Positions 7,640 to 16,448 of a stretch of DNA of 64,000 nucleotides are shown one piece after another; the stretch's first letter is position 1, and every line of letters starts with the position of its first letter. This DNA is from Methylomonas sp. LL1 (GTDB lineage Bacteria; Pseudomonadota; Gammaproteobacteria; Methylococcales; Methylomonadaceae). The notes below the pieces were generated by a model. That model was given only the letters and a program-made list of their open reading frames with translations, ran no database searches and was not told where the DNA came from. The position numbers and the translations under genes were made by a program. The stretch spans positions 2,418,001 to 2,482,000 of the forward strand of contig NZ_CP064653.1 in the NCBI RefSeq assembly GCF_015711015.1, read 5' to 3'.

Positions 7640-8929
7640 TTACCAATTAATGACCGGCAAGGTGGCATGGGGATGAAAATCGACCTGGATTGGAGCTTTC
7701 CGGTCGGCCGGGTAATAACTAGTGCTGGTTTTGCAGGATGTAGCGTCGAATTGATAAATGCCTATGGCAAGCGACCCGATGGGGACGAAAGCCTTCGGTA
7801 CGGCTCCGGCCGAACTCTGCGAATCTCTGAAGTCGTTAAACCTGATGGTTTGGAAACTGCCGTCGGCGGTAATGGTTTTTGCATCAAAACTTATCGCGCT
7901 GGCGTCATTACTTAAATCCTCGTCGCTGACTAACACGCCTATAGTCGAATTGGATGTCCGGTAAAAAATCTTCATGCAAATTTTTTCCGGCGAGGGACCA
8001 GAGGCACCAAGCGTTTTTTTGAAAATGACACTAATTCCCGAGCGAATGTCGACCAACCAATCGCTTTTATCGATCAACGGCGTTGGGAAATAATCGGGAG
8101 GCGTGTTGTCGTCCGCGAACCGGTTGGGCGGGTAATCGTCGATGTAATCGTTGGTCGGCAAAGCATTGGCGATTTGGTCTCGCCCCAAACTCTGCACAAC
8201 CAGCCGGACAAAACCATCGGGATCGCTCTGATCGTCGGCGGGATTCGCGTTGCCCAGTTTGTCTTGATTCAGCCCCGATTCGAAACGCCAGCCGTAATTG
8301 CCGTCGTTGGAGGCTGAACCCCAGCCATCCGAAAACGCGTCGTCGTCCGCCGGATTATTGGCGACGGACAAATAAGGTCCGTTCCAGCCGTAATGCATTC
8401 CAGTATCGTCGTCGAGTTGCGAAACCGGATCGTTATTCCAGGCGCTGGCGGTCCAGCTGCCGGGAGTCGGTAAACCCAAACAAGCCGCTTGACTTACGTC
8501 GCCGGCATCGTCGCTACAATCGCCGGAGCGTTGCAGCAATTCCCGCAGACTATTCGGCAACCTCCCCATATCCGCGACAAAGCCGCTAATCGCCTGTTGG
8601 CCGTTGACGATTTGCCTGGGGTTGCCGAGGATGGCTTGCTTGATCATTTCCAGCCTTTCCTTGGTTTGCTCATATCTCACCTGAAAACCCAATTCGCTGG
8701 TTTCCCGCACCGCAACGCTGGCGATCAGCGTGATCAATAGCAGCACCACGGTCAGTTCGACCAGGGAGAAGCCTTGGCAGAATACCGGTGTCGGAAAGCT
8801 CCGCGCGTTGATGGCCGTGCCGCCGCAACCGGCTGTTGTCCTTGTGGGGGGGGCTTTAGCCGCGACTGAAAACCATCTGGTCGCGGCTAAAGCCCCTCCC
8901 ACCCGTTTTCTATGGCGGTTAAAACACAT
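7640..8929 (-). CDS. Large pseudopilin with a REP element inside its leader-coding region
   Basis: Class III signal FCQG|FSLVE with E+5 and a long hydrophobic helix, then about 350 residues of Asp/Asn-rich globular domain. No ATG, GTG or TTG exists in frame between the REP element and the cleavage motif, so translation should begin at the ATG at 8929, where GGGGGTGG stands upstream, or at an in-frame GTG at about 8902. The prepilin leader would then be about 50 residues long and partly encoded by the REP (ALAATRWFSVAAKAPPT). The ATG overlaps the barrel gene's stop by 11 bp. Its size suggests a minor pilin or adhesin-like tip subunit (inferred). Confidence 0.7.
   Translation of the reverse strand: MCFNRHRKRVGGALAATRWFSVAAKAPPTRTTAGCGGTAINARSFPTPVFCQGFSLVELTVVLLLITLIASVAVRETSELGFQVRYEQTKERLEMIKQAILGNPRQIVNGQQAISGFVADMGRLPNSLRELLQRSGDCSDDAGDVSQAACLGLPTPGSWTASAWNNDPVSQLDDDTGMHYGWNGPYLSVANNPADDDAFSDGWGSASNDGNYGWRFESGLNQDKLGNANPADDQSDPDGFVRLVVQSLGRDQIANALPTNDYIDDYPPNRFADDNTPPDYFPTPLIDKSDWLVDIRSGISVIFKKTLGASGPSPEKICMKIFYRTSNSTIGVLVSDEDLSNDASAISFDAKTITADGSFQTIRFNDFRDSQSSAGAVPKAFVPIGSLAIGIYQFDATSCKTSTSYYPADRKAPIQVDFHPHATLPVINW
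8845..8903. repeat. REP palindrome inside the pseudopilin leader
   Basis: Arm GGGGCTTTAGCCGCGAC ends at about 8867, and its inverse GTCGCGGCTAAAGCCCC starts at 8881, giving a hairpin with a short loop. It lies between the barrel gene stop and the pseudopilin mature sequence and is open in the pseudopilin frame. Confidence 0.85.
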
Positions 8930-10142
8930 ATTCCACCCCCAGATTCAAGCCGTAAGACTGCCACTTGGCTTCGTTCAATGGCATCTCGGCGCTACTGCCG
9001 TCGCTGAAAAACATTCTGTCGGTGCCGTTGTCGTTAGCTAGCCAGTTTTGGTATTCGGCGGATAGGCGGAGCACCCAATCGGGCGTCAGGCGGTAACGGG
9101 CAATCGCGCTAGCGACGATGCCTTCGCCATCGGCGGTATGCTTGAAACTAATGGGCTGCTGCAAATCGTCGCGCAGATTCCAGTGTCCGGTGCCTTCGTA
9201 ATATGTCCAGTGATATTCAACATTGGCATCGAGTGAAAAACGTTCGCCCGTGGCAAACCGGGTGGTCAAGCCCAGGAAAGGCCCCAGCCAATTGGTTTCG
9301 TAACTACTATCCAGGCCGTTGAAACTGCCGAAAGCCGGGATGGTTTGGTAGCCATCGCTGATGCCGAATTTCTGATTGTGAAAAGAAAATCCCGCCTTGG
9401 GAGTAATCCATCCATGAGGGAAGGTTTTGCCCCGTCCCACATTGAAGTTGTAACCGAGCGATGCCGACAGATCGACCAAATGCCCGTCATCTGAATTGTT
9501 GTTGGAACGCGAAAATTCGCCCTGGCGATCGTTGAAAAAGTAATCCGAATCCTGGTTATTACCGTCGGTTGGCTGGCCGTAGCTGACTTTGCCCTCTATG
9601 TACCAATTGTCGGAAAAGCTGATATCTGTTCCTGCCGTGATGACTGCACTTTCCACATCGTTCCATTGTAGTTCCGACAGCACGTTCGGCGTACCGCCCG
9701 GCGCGGCCTTGTTCCATTTCAGCTCGTCATGGCGATAGCCAGCTTCGACATATGATTTAACTTCTATTTCGGACTCGTGGGCATCGCTTTCCGGATATTT
9801 CTCCCGTGCCGGCATCTGCCCGTTTGCCGAATCGCCGAGCCTGCGAGATTGCCCCGCCGAATCGGCTTGAATCGACGCCGCACCGCCATCGAACACCACC
9901 ATTTTCAGATTTTTGGCGGTGCCGCCGCTCGCGGTGGTTGTCACCATCAGCTCCGCATCGTTATTTTGCTCGGGGAAAACATACATTTTCATTCCCTGCA
10001 TGCTGTTACCCGCCATTACCGTTACAGGACAGAGCAAAACCAACCCGCTCGCTGCTAAAACACCCGCCGCACACCGTATAGTCCGGTTACCGAATTCCAA
10101 GTGTCTTGGCCGCGACATGCCGCAAAACTCCGGATTGTTCAT
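8919..10142 (-). CDS. Outer-membrane beta-barrel protein, omptin/Pom-like (tentative)
   Basis: 407 aa with a signal peptide ending near VMAG (residue ~45). The C-terminal half is rich in alternating aromatic strands and closes in GVEYVF, a terminal phenylalanine typical of BAM-assembled barrels. Strand patterns such as DNWYIEGKVSYG, LGYNFNVG and WITPKAGFSFHNQKFG resemble the Pom/omptin-like barrel group; this assignment is from memory of the family and is uncertain. Its ATG overlaps the secretin stop by 4 bp (ATGA) and its end overlaps the next pseudopilin, so it is translationally locked into the pilus operon. I infer a partner of the secretin or an anchor of the secreted product; no such gene belongs to canonical MSHA or T2SS sets. 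Confidence 0.7.
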   Translation of the reverse strand: MNNPEFCGMSRPRHLEFGNRTIRCAAGVLAASGLVLLCPVTVMAGNSMQGMKMYVFPEQNNDAELMVTTTASGGTAKNLKMVVFDGGAASIQADSAGQSRRLGDSANGQMPAREKYPESDAHESEIEVKSYVEAGYRHDELKWNKAAPGGTPNVLSELQWNDVESAVITAGTDISFSDNWYIEGKVSYGQPTDGNNQDSDYFFNDRQGEFSRSNNNSDDGHLVDLSASLGYNFNVGRGKTFPHGWITPKAGFSFHNQKFGISDGYQTIPAFGSFNGLDSSYETNWLGPFLGLTTRFATGERFSLDANVEYHWTYYEGTGHWNLRDDLQQPISFKHTADGEGIVASAIARYRLTPDWVLRLSAEYQNWLANDNGTDRMFFSDGSSAEMPLNEAKWQSYGLNLGVEYVF

Positions 10143-12586
10143 CGTTTGGCCTGCGCCATGATTTCCTCGAAAGGCTGCGACGAAATCAGATACAGATAAG
10201 TGACGCTATTTTCGCCGTCCCTGCCGTCCAGAACTTCTGTCTCTATTGTCGACGCCAGCCAGCGGCCTTTCAGATGGCGGTAATCGACGGTGACTTTATC
10301 CGGCGAAACGTTGTGCAATTCTATGGCGGAGACATATACGCCGCCTTGGCGCCAACTTGCGATCGGCAATGCCGAAAGCCTTGCATCGTAGCTGAGATCA
10401 ACTGGATCGAACTGTTTAATCGGCGCCGGAGATATTTTCGGTTCGACCTTGCGTTCCAGGCCGGACACGCGCACTGCTTCAGACGCGTAACGGGTCAAAT
10501 CGATATAAACCTGCTGGTTGGCAGGAATGCTTTCCGGGACGCCTGGCGGCGCGCTGTTCTGCTGCGAAACCGGCGGCTGCGCGGGCGTTTTGTTGGAAAA
10601 GCGGCTGGAATCCCCCCGTCCCCGGTATTTATCGAATACATCTTGTTTGTCGTATTCCTTGTAGGGCTGTTCCAACACATAACCCTTGTGGCGTTGATCC
10701 GGATTGGAATAAATCCCCAGACTGCCGGCGTCCCGCGCATTGGGGTGCACGCTGTTTTCCCGTAACATCGCTTGACTGACCGGTTCCGCTTCGGCCGGCG
10801 TCTCCATGATATGCGGCTTGATGATGATCACCAATTCCTTGCGCGAGCGCGATTGCGCATCTTCCCTGAAGAAAAAGCCCAGGCCGGGAATGTCACCGAG
10901 TATTGGCACTTTTTTCTCGTTGTTGCCGGCCGCTTCCTCGATCAAACCGCCGACCGCCACCGCCGTGGCATCCTTCGCAACGATGGTGCCGCTAAAGGTC
11001 CGTTCCTGCACCAAGTCGATATTGGCGTCCTGCAAGGTATCGCCGATCTGCACCGGAATCGTGCCCTTGCCGGCCGACAAGGTCGATTGTTCGACCAGAA
11101 TCTGGACGCCGACGGTGCGGTCGGCATTGATGTTGGGCGTCAGCAGCAAGGTCGTGCCTATGGCGCGCACATCGGTTTCCGGCACCAGGATCGGCGTGGA
11201 GACCACGGTGCCGGCCACCGTGCCGGTGGTAGCAGTGGTGGCCGAGGCGGAATAGCCGCTGATGATGGGGCGCTCTTCGCCGACGAACACCCGGCTGACT
11301 TCCTGATTGGTGGTCAACAGCATCGGTGTCGCCAGTTCAGTGACCCGTCCCTCTTTTTCCGCCAATTGCAGGCGAGCCTCGAAGTTGTCGCTGACCACGG
11401 TGGCCAGCAGTGCAGGATCAAACACCGTGGCTGCGGCTCTGATGCCGCTATCCAACAATTCAGTTGCGCCTATGGATTTGGTGGCGTTCAATGTGGATGC
11501 GTTGAAGTCGCCCGATTTAATCTTGAAATCGAACAGCGAGTTGTAGCCGTCGGACAAGTCTATCGACAACACCTTGACTTCCATCAGCAGCATCGAACTT
11601 TCGGTGTCCAATTGCTTGTACAGACGGCGAATTTCGTCCATGGCATCCTGGTCGCGGCTGCGCACCAATACCCGGTTCTGATGCTTGATCACGCCGACGA
11701 AAATCGGCGCCTGATGCCGAATCGCCGTGCCGACCATGCCGCTGCTGTCGTCGGCATCACCAGCCATGAGGCCGTCGGCGGCGTTTTTGTCGTCCACCAG
11801 TTTACGCAGCATCTGCGTGCTGGCACGCAATTGCTCGTCCATCTCGATTTCGCGGTTGCTCAAACCGGATTGACCGCTGGCGTTGATGCCGACCCGATTA
11901 CCCAGTATGCCTCCGCGCCCCGCGTTGATGTTGTTGGAAGAATTGCCGAATCCGCTTCGTCCGCCAAAGCTACCGCCGTTGGAGTCACCACGGCTACCAC
12001 CTTGCCCGCTACCTCCGCCGCCCCTGCCCGACAATGTCGAACGGCCGTCTATCATGTTAAAGCGTTGAAAGCGTTGCGACAGATCGGTCATGATTTCGTT
12101 CTGATTGTTGCCATAACTCAGCAGCACCCGGCCGGAAAATAGATTCTGTATGGTCTCGGCCAGATCCAAGGCGTTTTTGGCGTTTTTCAGCGTGAAAATT
12201 TCGGTTTCTTCCTTCTTGAACTCGACCTGCTCCAGCCGGTATTCCTTGACCGTATAGATGCGCACGATGTTGGATTCGGGGTCGCGCTGATACCAGAGGT
12301 TGTAGGTTTTCGAAATCGCATCCAGCACTTCCATCGCCGTCACCCGCCGCAGAAACATGGTGACCGGAATCGATGCCGCCTCCTTGGAGGCAATGATGTT
12401 GAGATCGGATTGGTCGGACAACACTTTCAGCGCATCGCCGACCGTGACTTCGCGGAACTCTATCTGTTCGATCACGAAGTCGGCACGCGGCTTGGGAGCT
12501 GGCGCGGCCAGGGTTGAAACGCACGCCAGCAAGGCGCTAGCCATCAGCGTCGTCAATAAATAGTTTTTCAAGGCGGGTTTGTTCAT
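10139..12586 (-). CDS. mshL: MshL/PilQ-type secretin with a C-terminal TraK/DUF3438-like domain
   Basis: 815 aa. Signal peptide, with a possible lipobox LLAC at 19-22, then an STN-like segment (about 38-115), a secretin N-domain (about 125-180), a Gly/Ser/Asn-rich linker (about 187-245), a second N-domain (about 285-330) and the secretin pore (about 330-592) with the signature VPILGDIPGLGFFFR at 560-574. After the usual end near IIIKPHIME the protein continues for about 220 residues: a Pro/Gln linker, then LTRYASEAVR at 697 and WRQGGVYVSAIELHNVSPDK from 745. This tail resembles the C-terminal part of the TIGR03749/DUF3438 proteins of integrative conjugative elements (TraK-like). It should form the outer-membrane channel of this system. 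Confidence 0.88.
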   Translation of the reverse strand: MNKPALKNYLLTTLMASALLACVSTLAAPAPKPRADFVIEQIEFREVTVGDALKVLSDQSDLNIIASKEAASIPVTMFLRRVTAMEVLDAISKTYNLWYQRDPESNIVRIYTVKEYRLEQVEFKKEETEIFTLKNAKNALDLAETIQNLFSGRVLLSYGNNQNEIMTDLSQRFQRFNMIDGRSTLSGRGGGGSGQGGSRGDSNGGSFGGRSGFGNSSNNINAGRGGILGNRVGINASGQSGLSNREIEMDEQLRASTQMLRKLVDDKNAADGLMAGDADDSSGMVGTAIRHQAPIFVGVIKHQNRVLVRSRDQDAMDEIRRLYKQLDTESSMLLMEVKVLSIDLSDGYNSLFDFKIKSGDFNASTLNATKSIGATELLDSGIRAAATVFDPALLATVVSDNFEARLQLAEKEGRVTELATPMLLTTNQEVSRVFVGEERPIISGYSASATTATTGTVAGTVVSTPILVPETDVRAIGTTLLLTPNINADRTVGVQILVEQSTLSAGKGTIPVQIGDTLQDANIDLVQERTFSGTIVAKDATAVAVGGLIEEAAGNNEKKVPILGDIPGLGFFFREDAQSRSRKELVIIIKPHIMETPAEAEPVSQAMLRENSVHPNARDAGSLGIYSNPDQRHKGYVLEQPYKEYDKQDVFDKYRGRGDSSRFSNKTPAQPPVSQQNSAPPGVPESIPANQQVYIDLTRYASEAVRVSGLERKVEPKISPAPIKQFDPVDLSYDARLSALPIASWRQGGVYVSAIELHNVSPDKVTVDYRHLKGRWLASTIETEVLDGRDGENSVTYLYLISSQPFEEIMAQAKR

Positions 12587-12637
12587 TTAGCCGTGGTGTT
12601 TGCTTGTCATCGTGGTTGTTTCGGGTGTTAGCCTGCC

Positions 12638-13246
12638 CTACTCCAATATCATCTGCCTACCCATCGGCATTACGGTTACCGCCACATGATCCTTCTCGAT
12701 CTTGTTGACTTGGATTTCGTAAATCGTGTTGTTGGCCATTACGGTAAACTTGCCGCCGGGTTTGACCATGTGAGTCTTGCCGGCAACCGTGATCATCGCC
12801 GTCTTGCTACCCTGATGGCGGATGGACTTAGCCGCCAATTGAATGTCGGGCAAGGCCTGTATCGGGCCGCCCTGCCCCGGTTTGCCGCTGATGCGGTTCA
12901 GCGCCTGGCTGAAGCTACCGGTCATCTGGGTCGGATCGCTGATACGGACTCCGCCCGCCGCAAGCGGGATGGGGTTGACGGATTGAACAGAGGCATCCGG
13001 CCGACTCAAGACCTGCCTGGCGTTATCGGCGGCAATAGCGGGATCGGGCAAAATTTCGGTCTGCAGGTTGATGTTGTCCGCTGTCAGCATTGGCGTTTGC
13101 GGGATGCCGAGGCCGACGTTAGCGGAGGGTTGTTGCCCGGCGCAGGGCGCGGCCGCGGCCAACAATGCCAACAATAACCCGGTAGCTTGCCATTTGGGAG
13201 CGGCTCTTTTGCCCATTGGACTATCAACCTCAATCAAGTCCTTCAT
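12638..13246 (-). CDS. PilP/MshK-like periplasmic assembly protein
   Basis: 202 aa with an N-terminal hydrophobic segment (LLLALLAAAAPCAG, about 25-38), a low-complexity middle and a C-terminal beta-rich domain (TAMITVAGKTHMVKPGGKFT, then YEIQVNKIEKDHVAVTVMPM). The form (one anchor, a flexible spacer, a small homology-region-like domain) and the place just before the secretin match PilP, MshK or GspC, which bridge the inner-membrane platform and the secretin. The function is assigned by position and shape; sequence similarity visible by eye is weak. Confidence 0.55.
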   Translation of the reverse strand: MKDLIEVDSPMGKRAAPKWQATGLLLALLAAAAPCAGQQPSANVGLGIPQTPMLTADNINLQTEILPDPAIAADNARQVLSRPDASVQSVNPIPLAAGGVRISDPTQMTGSFSQALNRISGKPGQGGPIQALPDIQLAAKSIRHQGSKTAMITVAGKTHMVKPGGKFTVMANNTIYEIQVNKIEKDHVAVTVMPMGRQMILE

Positions 13247-13313
13247 AGGCGCCTAGTCTCGAAAGCCAGCAAAACCGCCCCTTGCCATGGCGTCGCGCAA
13301 TCCAGCGTCCCAA

Positions 13314-14537
13314 TCATTTCGGGCTGCCCCCGGCGGCCGAGAACATCGCCACCAGAAACGCCGCATAGACGAATCCGACCACGCCGCCGACGACTATGGT
13401 CATGACCGGCGCGATCATGCCGGTCAGGGCCTCGATACGTCTTTGCAGCAGTTGGTCGTGATACTCGGTCATTTCCAGCAAAATTTCATCCAGGGTGCCC
13501 GAGCTTTCGCCCACCCGCACCATTTGCAACATCAACGGCATGTAGCCGAATCCGGCTTCCAGCGGCTCGGTCAGCGAGGAACCTTGCAACACCCGTTCCC
13601 TGGCCAGCGCCACCCGGCTCCCCAAATACTTGTTGACGTGCAGTTTTTCCATGGTTTCCAGCGCATCGACGATCATCACCCCGCTACGCAACAGTAAACC
13701 CATGGCCCTGGAAAACAGCACCGTGCCGGACAACCTGAACACGTAGCCGAAAACCGGCATGCGTAACGCGGCCCGGTCCAGCCACCAACGGCTTTTGGGC
13801 CAGTGGTACAGCAACACAACCCCCGCCAAAACCGCGAGGCAACCGGTGGCCAGTAACGGCCCGTTAGCCAACAGCCAATCGGAGGTATCGATCAAGGCCT
13901 GGGTGATCGGCGGCATTTTTTTTCCCATCATCTTCAACAGTTTTTTGATTTCAGGCACCAGACTGGTCAGCATGAATACCACGATGCCCACCGCCATCAA
14001 CAAGGTAAAAGCCGGATAACGCAATGCCGTCAAAATGGTTTGCTTCAATTTGCGGCTGGCCTTGATTTCGATCGCGGCCTGATCGATCACAGTGCTCAAA
14101 TAACCGGTCTGCTCGCCGACTCGAACCAGTTGTATGGTGAACTCGCTGAATATCTTGTGCTCGGCCAATGCCTCGTGAAACGACGAACCTTGCTGAATCC
14201 GCCGCGCCAGCCGGCGCCAGGTTTTTCGCGCGCCGATCCGGGAGTGGCGCGCTGTCAGGTTCAACGCATCCAACAGGCTGATACCGCTACGCAGCATCAC
14301 CGCCAGCTGGTGAAATTCATGTTCGAGGTCCTCGCTGTTGATGGACAGGTAATCCAGTGGATTCAGGCTGACCGCGAAACCGTCCTCGTCGGACTTGGCT
14401 TTCAGCTCGACGATGTTCAACGGCAGCAAACCCTGGGCGCGCAAAGCGGCAATCGCCGCTTCGCGCGAAGGGCTTTCAATCGTGTCGTTGCGTTGTTGCC
14501 CGCTACGGTCGCGGGCGCTGTAGCTAAAAATCGGCAT
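13314..14537 (-). CDS. mshG: GspF/PilC/MshG inner-membrane platform protein
   Basis: 407 aa, the standard GspF length. The start MPIFSYSARDRSGQ is the typical family N-terminus. There are two cytoplasmic four-helix repeats with the conserved FxxQLAxMLxSGxxLLxAL pattern (HQLAVMLRSGISLLDAL; FSRAMGLLLRSGVMIVDAL) and LVRVGEQTG / MVRVGESSG, and three membrane helices (about 170-190, 220-245, and 375 to the C-terminus). It anchors the motor ATPase and pseudopilin insertion. It lies between the ATPase gene and the PilP-like gene on the same strand, with a REP in the gap upstream. Confidence 0.92.
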   Translation of the reverse strand: MPIFSYSARDRSGQQRNDTIESPSREAAIAALRAQGLLPLNIVELKAKSDEDGFAVSLNPLDYLSINSEDLEHEFHQLAVMLRSGISLLDALNLTARHSRIGARKTWRRLARRIQQGSSFHEALAEHKIFSEFTIQLVRVGEQTGYLSTVIDQAAIEIKASRKLKQTILTALRYPAFTLLMAVGIVVFMLTSLVPEIKKLLKMMGKKMPPITQALIDTSDWLLANGPLLATGCLAVLAGVVLLYHWPKSRWWLDRAALRMPVFGYVFRLSGTVLFSRAMGLLLRSGVMIVDALETMEKLHVNKYLGSRVALARERVLQGSSLTEPLEAGFGYMPLMLQMVRVGESSGTLDEILLEMTEYHDQLLQRRIEALTGMIAPVMTIVVGGVVGFVYAAFLVAMFSAAGGSPK

Positions 14538-14562
14538 GACTGACTACTGGCTTATACGACTC

Positions 14563-14617
14563 TTGGAGGGGCTTCAGCCCCGCTGTAAGCCTTCGATCGG
14601 GGCTGAAGCCCCTCCCA
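14563..14617. repeat. REP palindrome, variant core
   Basis: Arms GGAGGGGCTTCAGCCCCG (from about 14565) and CGGGGCTGAAGCCCCTCC (14598-14615) form a perfect hairpin with a ~15-nt loop between gspF and gspE homologues. The core differs from the other copies in the window (CTTCAGCCCCG in place of CTTTAGCCGCG). Confidence 0.85.
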
Positions 14618-14657
14618 CCACGGTTTGACCAATCAGCACAACCCACGGACATAGCGC

Positions 14658-16448
14658 TTACCATGACGATGCAATCTGAATCACTTCCGACAGCGCGGTT
14701 TCCCCGCTCAGCAGCTTGTCCACCGCATCGTCAATCAGGCTTTTGACGCCGGCTTCGCGCATGCTCTTCACCAAATGAATTTCACCCTCGCCCTGGGTGA
14801 TGCCGCGCGCCCACTCCTCGTTCAGTTCCAGCATTTCATACAACCCGATACGGCCGGAAAAACCCTTGCCACCGCAGTAAATGCAGCCGCACGGGTCGTG
14901 AATGGTCTTATGGCCTAAATCCGGACGGCCGATACTAATGGCTTCCAATTCGGTCATCGGTCTAGGGATGCGGCAGTGCCTGCACAACCGGCGCAACAAG
15001 CGTTGCGCCACCGCCAGCCGCAGGGCCGCGGCCACCAGATACGGTTCCACGCCCATGTCCAACAAGCGGGTCACGGTCGCCGCCGCCGAATTGGTATGCA
15101 AGGTGCCCAACACCATGTGTCCGGTCAGAGCCGCCTTGATGGCGATGTCGGCGGTTTCCCTGTCGCGAATCTCGCCTATCATCACCACGTCCGGGTCGTG
15201 GCGCAGGATGCTGCGCAAGGCCTTGGCGAAATTCAGGCGGTTGCCGTCGTCGACTTCGCACTGCGCCACGCCGGCGATTTCATATTCGATCGGATCCTCG
15301 ATGGTGATGACGTTGACGCTACGCTCGGCCAGCAGCATTCGGATCGCCGCATAAAGCGTGGTGGTCTTGCCGCTGCCGGTCGGCCCGGTCATGATCATCA
15401 TGCCCTGGGTGCGCAGCAAAAAGCGCTCTATCCTGTGCTTTTGCTCGGGCTCGAAACCCAACCGATCCAGCGTCAGCGAATCGGTCCGCACCGCCAACAA
15501 ACGCATGGTCAGACGTTCGCCGTACTTGGTCGGCAACGTCGCCACCCTGACATCGGTGCGCCGCCCGCCACTCTCGAATTGATGCGAAAAGCGGCCGTCC
15601 TGCGGCGAGCGTTTTTCGGCGATGTCCAGCCCGGCCATCACCTTCAAGCGGCTGACCAGCTCGGTATAGACATGGGTGTTGATACTGTTATAGGTTTCAA
15701 GCATGCCGTCGGTGCGAAAGCGGATCAGCGCGCCTTCGTAATTAGGGTCGATATGTATATCGGACGCCTGGCGCATATAAGCGGCGTACAGCAAATCGTC
15801 GCCCAGATTGACGGCGCCATGCCGGTTGCCGTCGCCCGCCACCGCGCTGGGCAAAGCCCGCATGCCGCCGGGCTGATTGGCATAGACCTGCTTGAGCCTG
15901 CGCTCCAGCTGCGCTTCGTCGGTTTGCCAGAAACGCAACTTGGCCTTGATGAAGCGCTCCAGCAGCTTGACCGAGGCGTGATTCATCGGCGCGGCGCAAG
16001 CCACATGCATCACATCGTTTTCCATCAGAAACGGCAAGGCCTTCTGCCGCATCGCGATATTGCCGGGCAGCTTGGCGATGCAGGCCGGACAAACCCGCAC
16101 CTCGTCCAAATTCAAGCTATGGCTATCGGGAACGAAACCGACGTGATCGATATATTCGACGCCGAAGCGGGTCTCGCCGGCTTGTTGGCTTATCCAGCGG
16201 ACCCGCGCCTTGCGGGTAAAGCGTTGCTGTCGTGACTCGATACTGATGGTCAGGATCAGATCCTTATCCAGCCTTTGAACAGCGCCATTCGCCAACAAGC
16301 CGGCGCCGCCGGAAGAGCTGTCTTCCACCTCGAGCTGAGTCAACACCATGCTGTCGCCACCGAACACGGTGGCCCGCCAGCCGGATACGAGCCGACGCTC
16401 GCCGTTGCGCTGATCCTCGATTTTCTGGTTTACCGGTAATACATTCAT
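14658..16448 (-). CDS. mshE: GspE/MshE-type motor ATPase with an N-terminal PilZ domain
   Basis: 596 aa from the ATG at 16448; starts to 16535 are possible in the same frame. Residues 10-105 carry both PilZ signatures, RNGER (RxxxR, 14-18) and DSSSGG (DxSxxG, 43-48), predicting c-di-GMP binding. Residues about 118-190 resemble the small MshEN/T2SSE-N fold, preceded by a CPAC pair. The ATPase domain has SPQDGRF (Asp box, ~281), Walker A GPTGSGKT (355-362), Walker B VVMIGEIRDRETA (~421), a His box near GTLHTN (448-453) and two CxxC pairs (C489/C492, C522/C525) as in assembly ATPases. Hence an extension motor, not a PilT retraction motor. Its ATG overlaps a small upstream frame as ATGA. Confidence 0.9.
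   Translation of the reverse strand: MNVLPVNQKIEDQRNGERRLVSGWRATVFGGDSMVLTQLEVEDSSSGGAGLLANGAVQRLDKDLILTISIESRQQRFTRKARVRWISQQAGETRFGVEYIDHVGFVPDSHSLNLDEVRVCPACIAKLPGNIAMRQKALPFLMENDVMHVACAAPMNHASVKLLERFIKAKLRFWQTDEAQLERRLKQVYANQPGGMRALPSAVAGDGNRHGAVNLGDDLLYAAYMRQASDIHIDPNYEGALIRFRTDGMLETYNSINTHVYTELVSRLKVMAGLDIAEKRSPQDGRFSHQFESGGRRTDVRVATLPTKYGERLTMRLLAVRTDSLTLDRLGFEPEQKHRIERFLLRTQGMMIMTGPTGSGKTTTLYAAIRMLLAERSVNVITIEDPIEYEIAGVAQCEVDDGNRLNFAKALRSILRHDPDVVMIGEIRDRETADIAIKAALTGHMVLGTLHTNSAAATVTRLLDMGVEPYLVAAALRLAVAQRLLRRLCRHCRIPRPMTELEAISIGRPDLGHKTIHDPCGCIYCGGKGFSGRIGLYEMLELNEEWARGITQGEGEIHLVKSMREAGVKSLIDDAVDKLLSGETALSEVIQIASSW

Noticed and set aside
10772-12142. Long plus-strand frame opposite the secretin
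   Set aside because: His/Arg/Gln-rich shadow composition, no start signal; the secretin on the other strand has full motifs.
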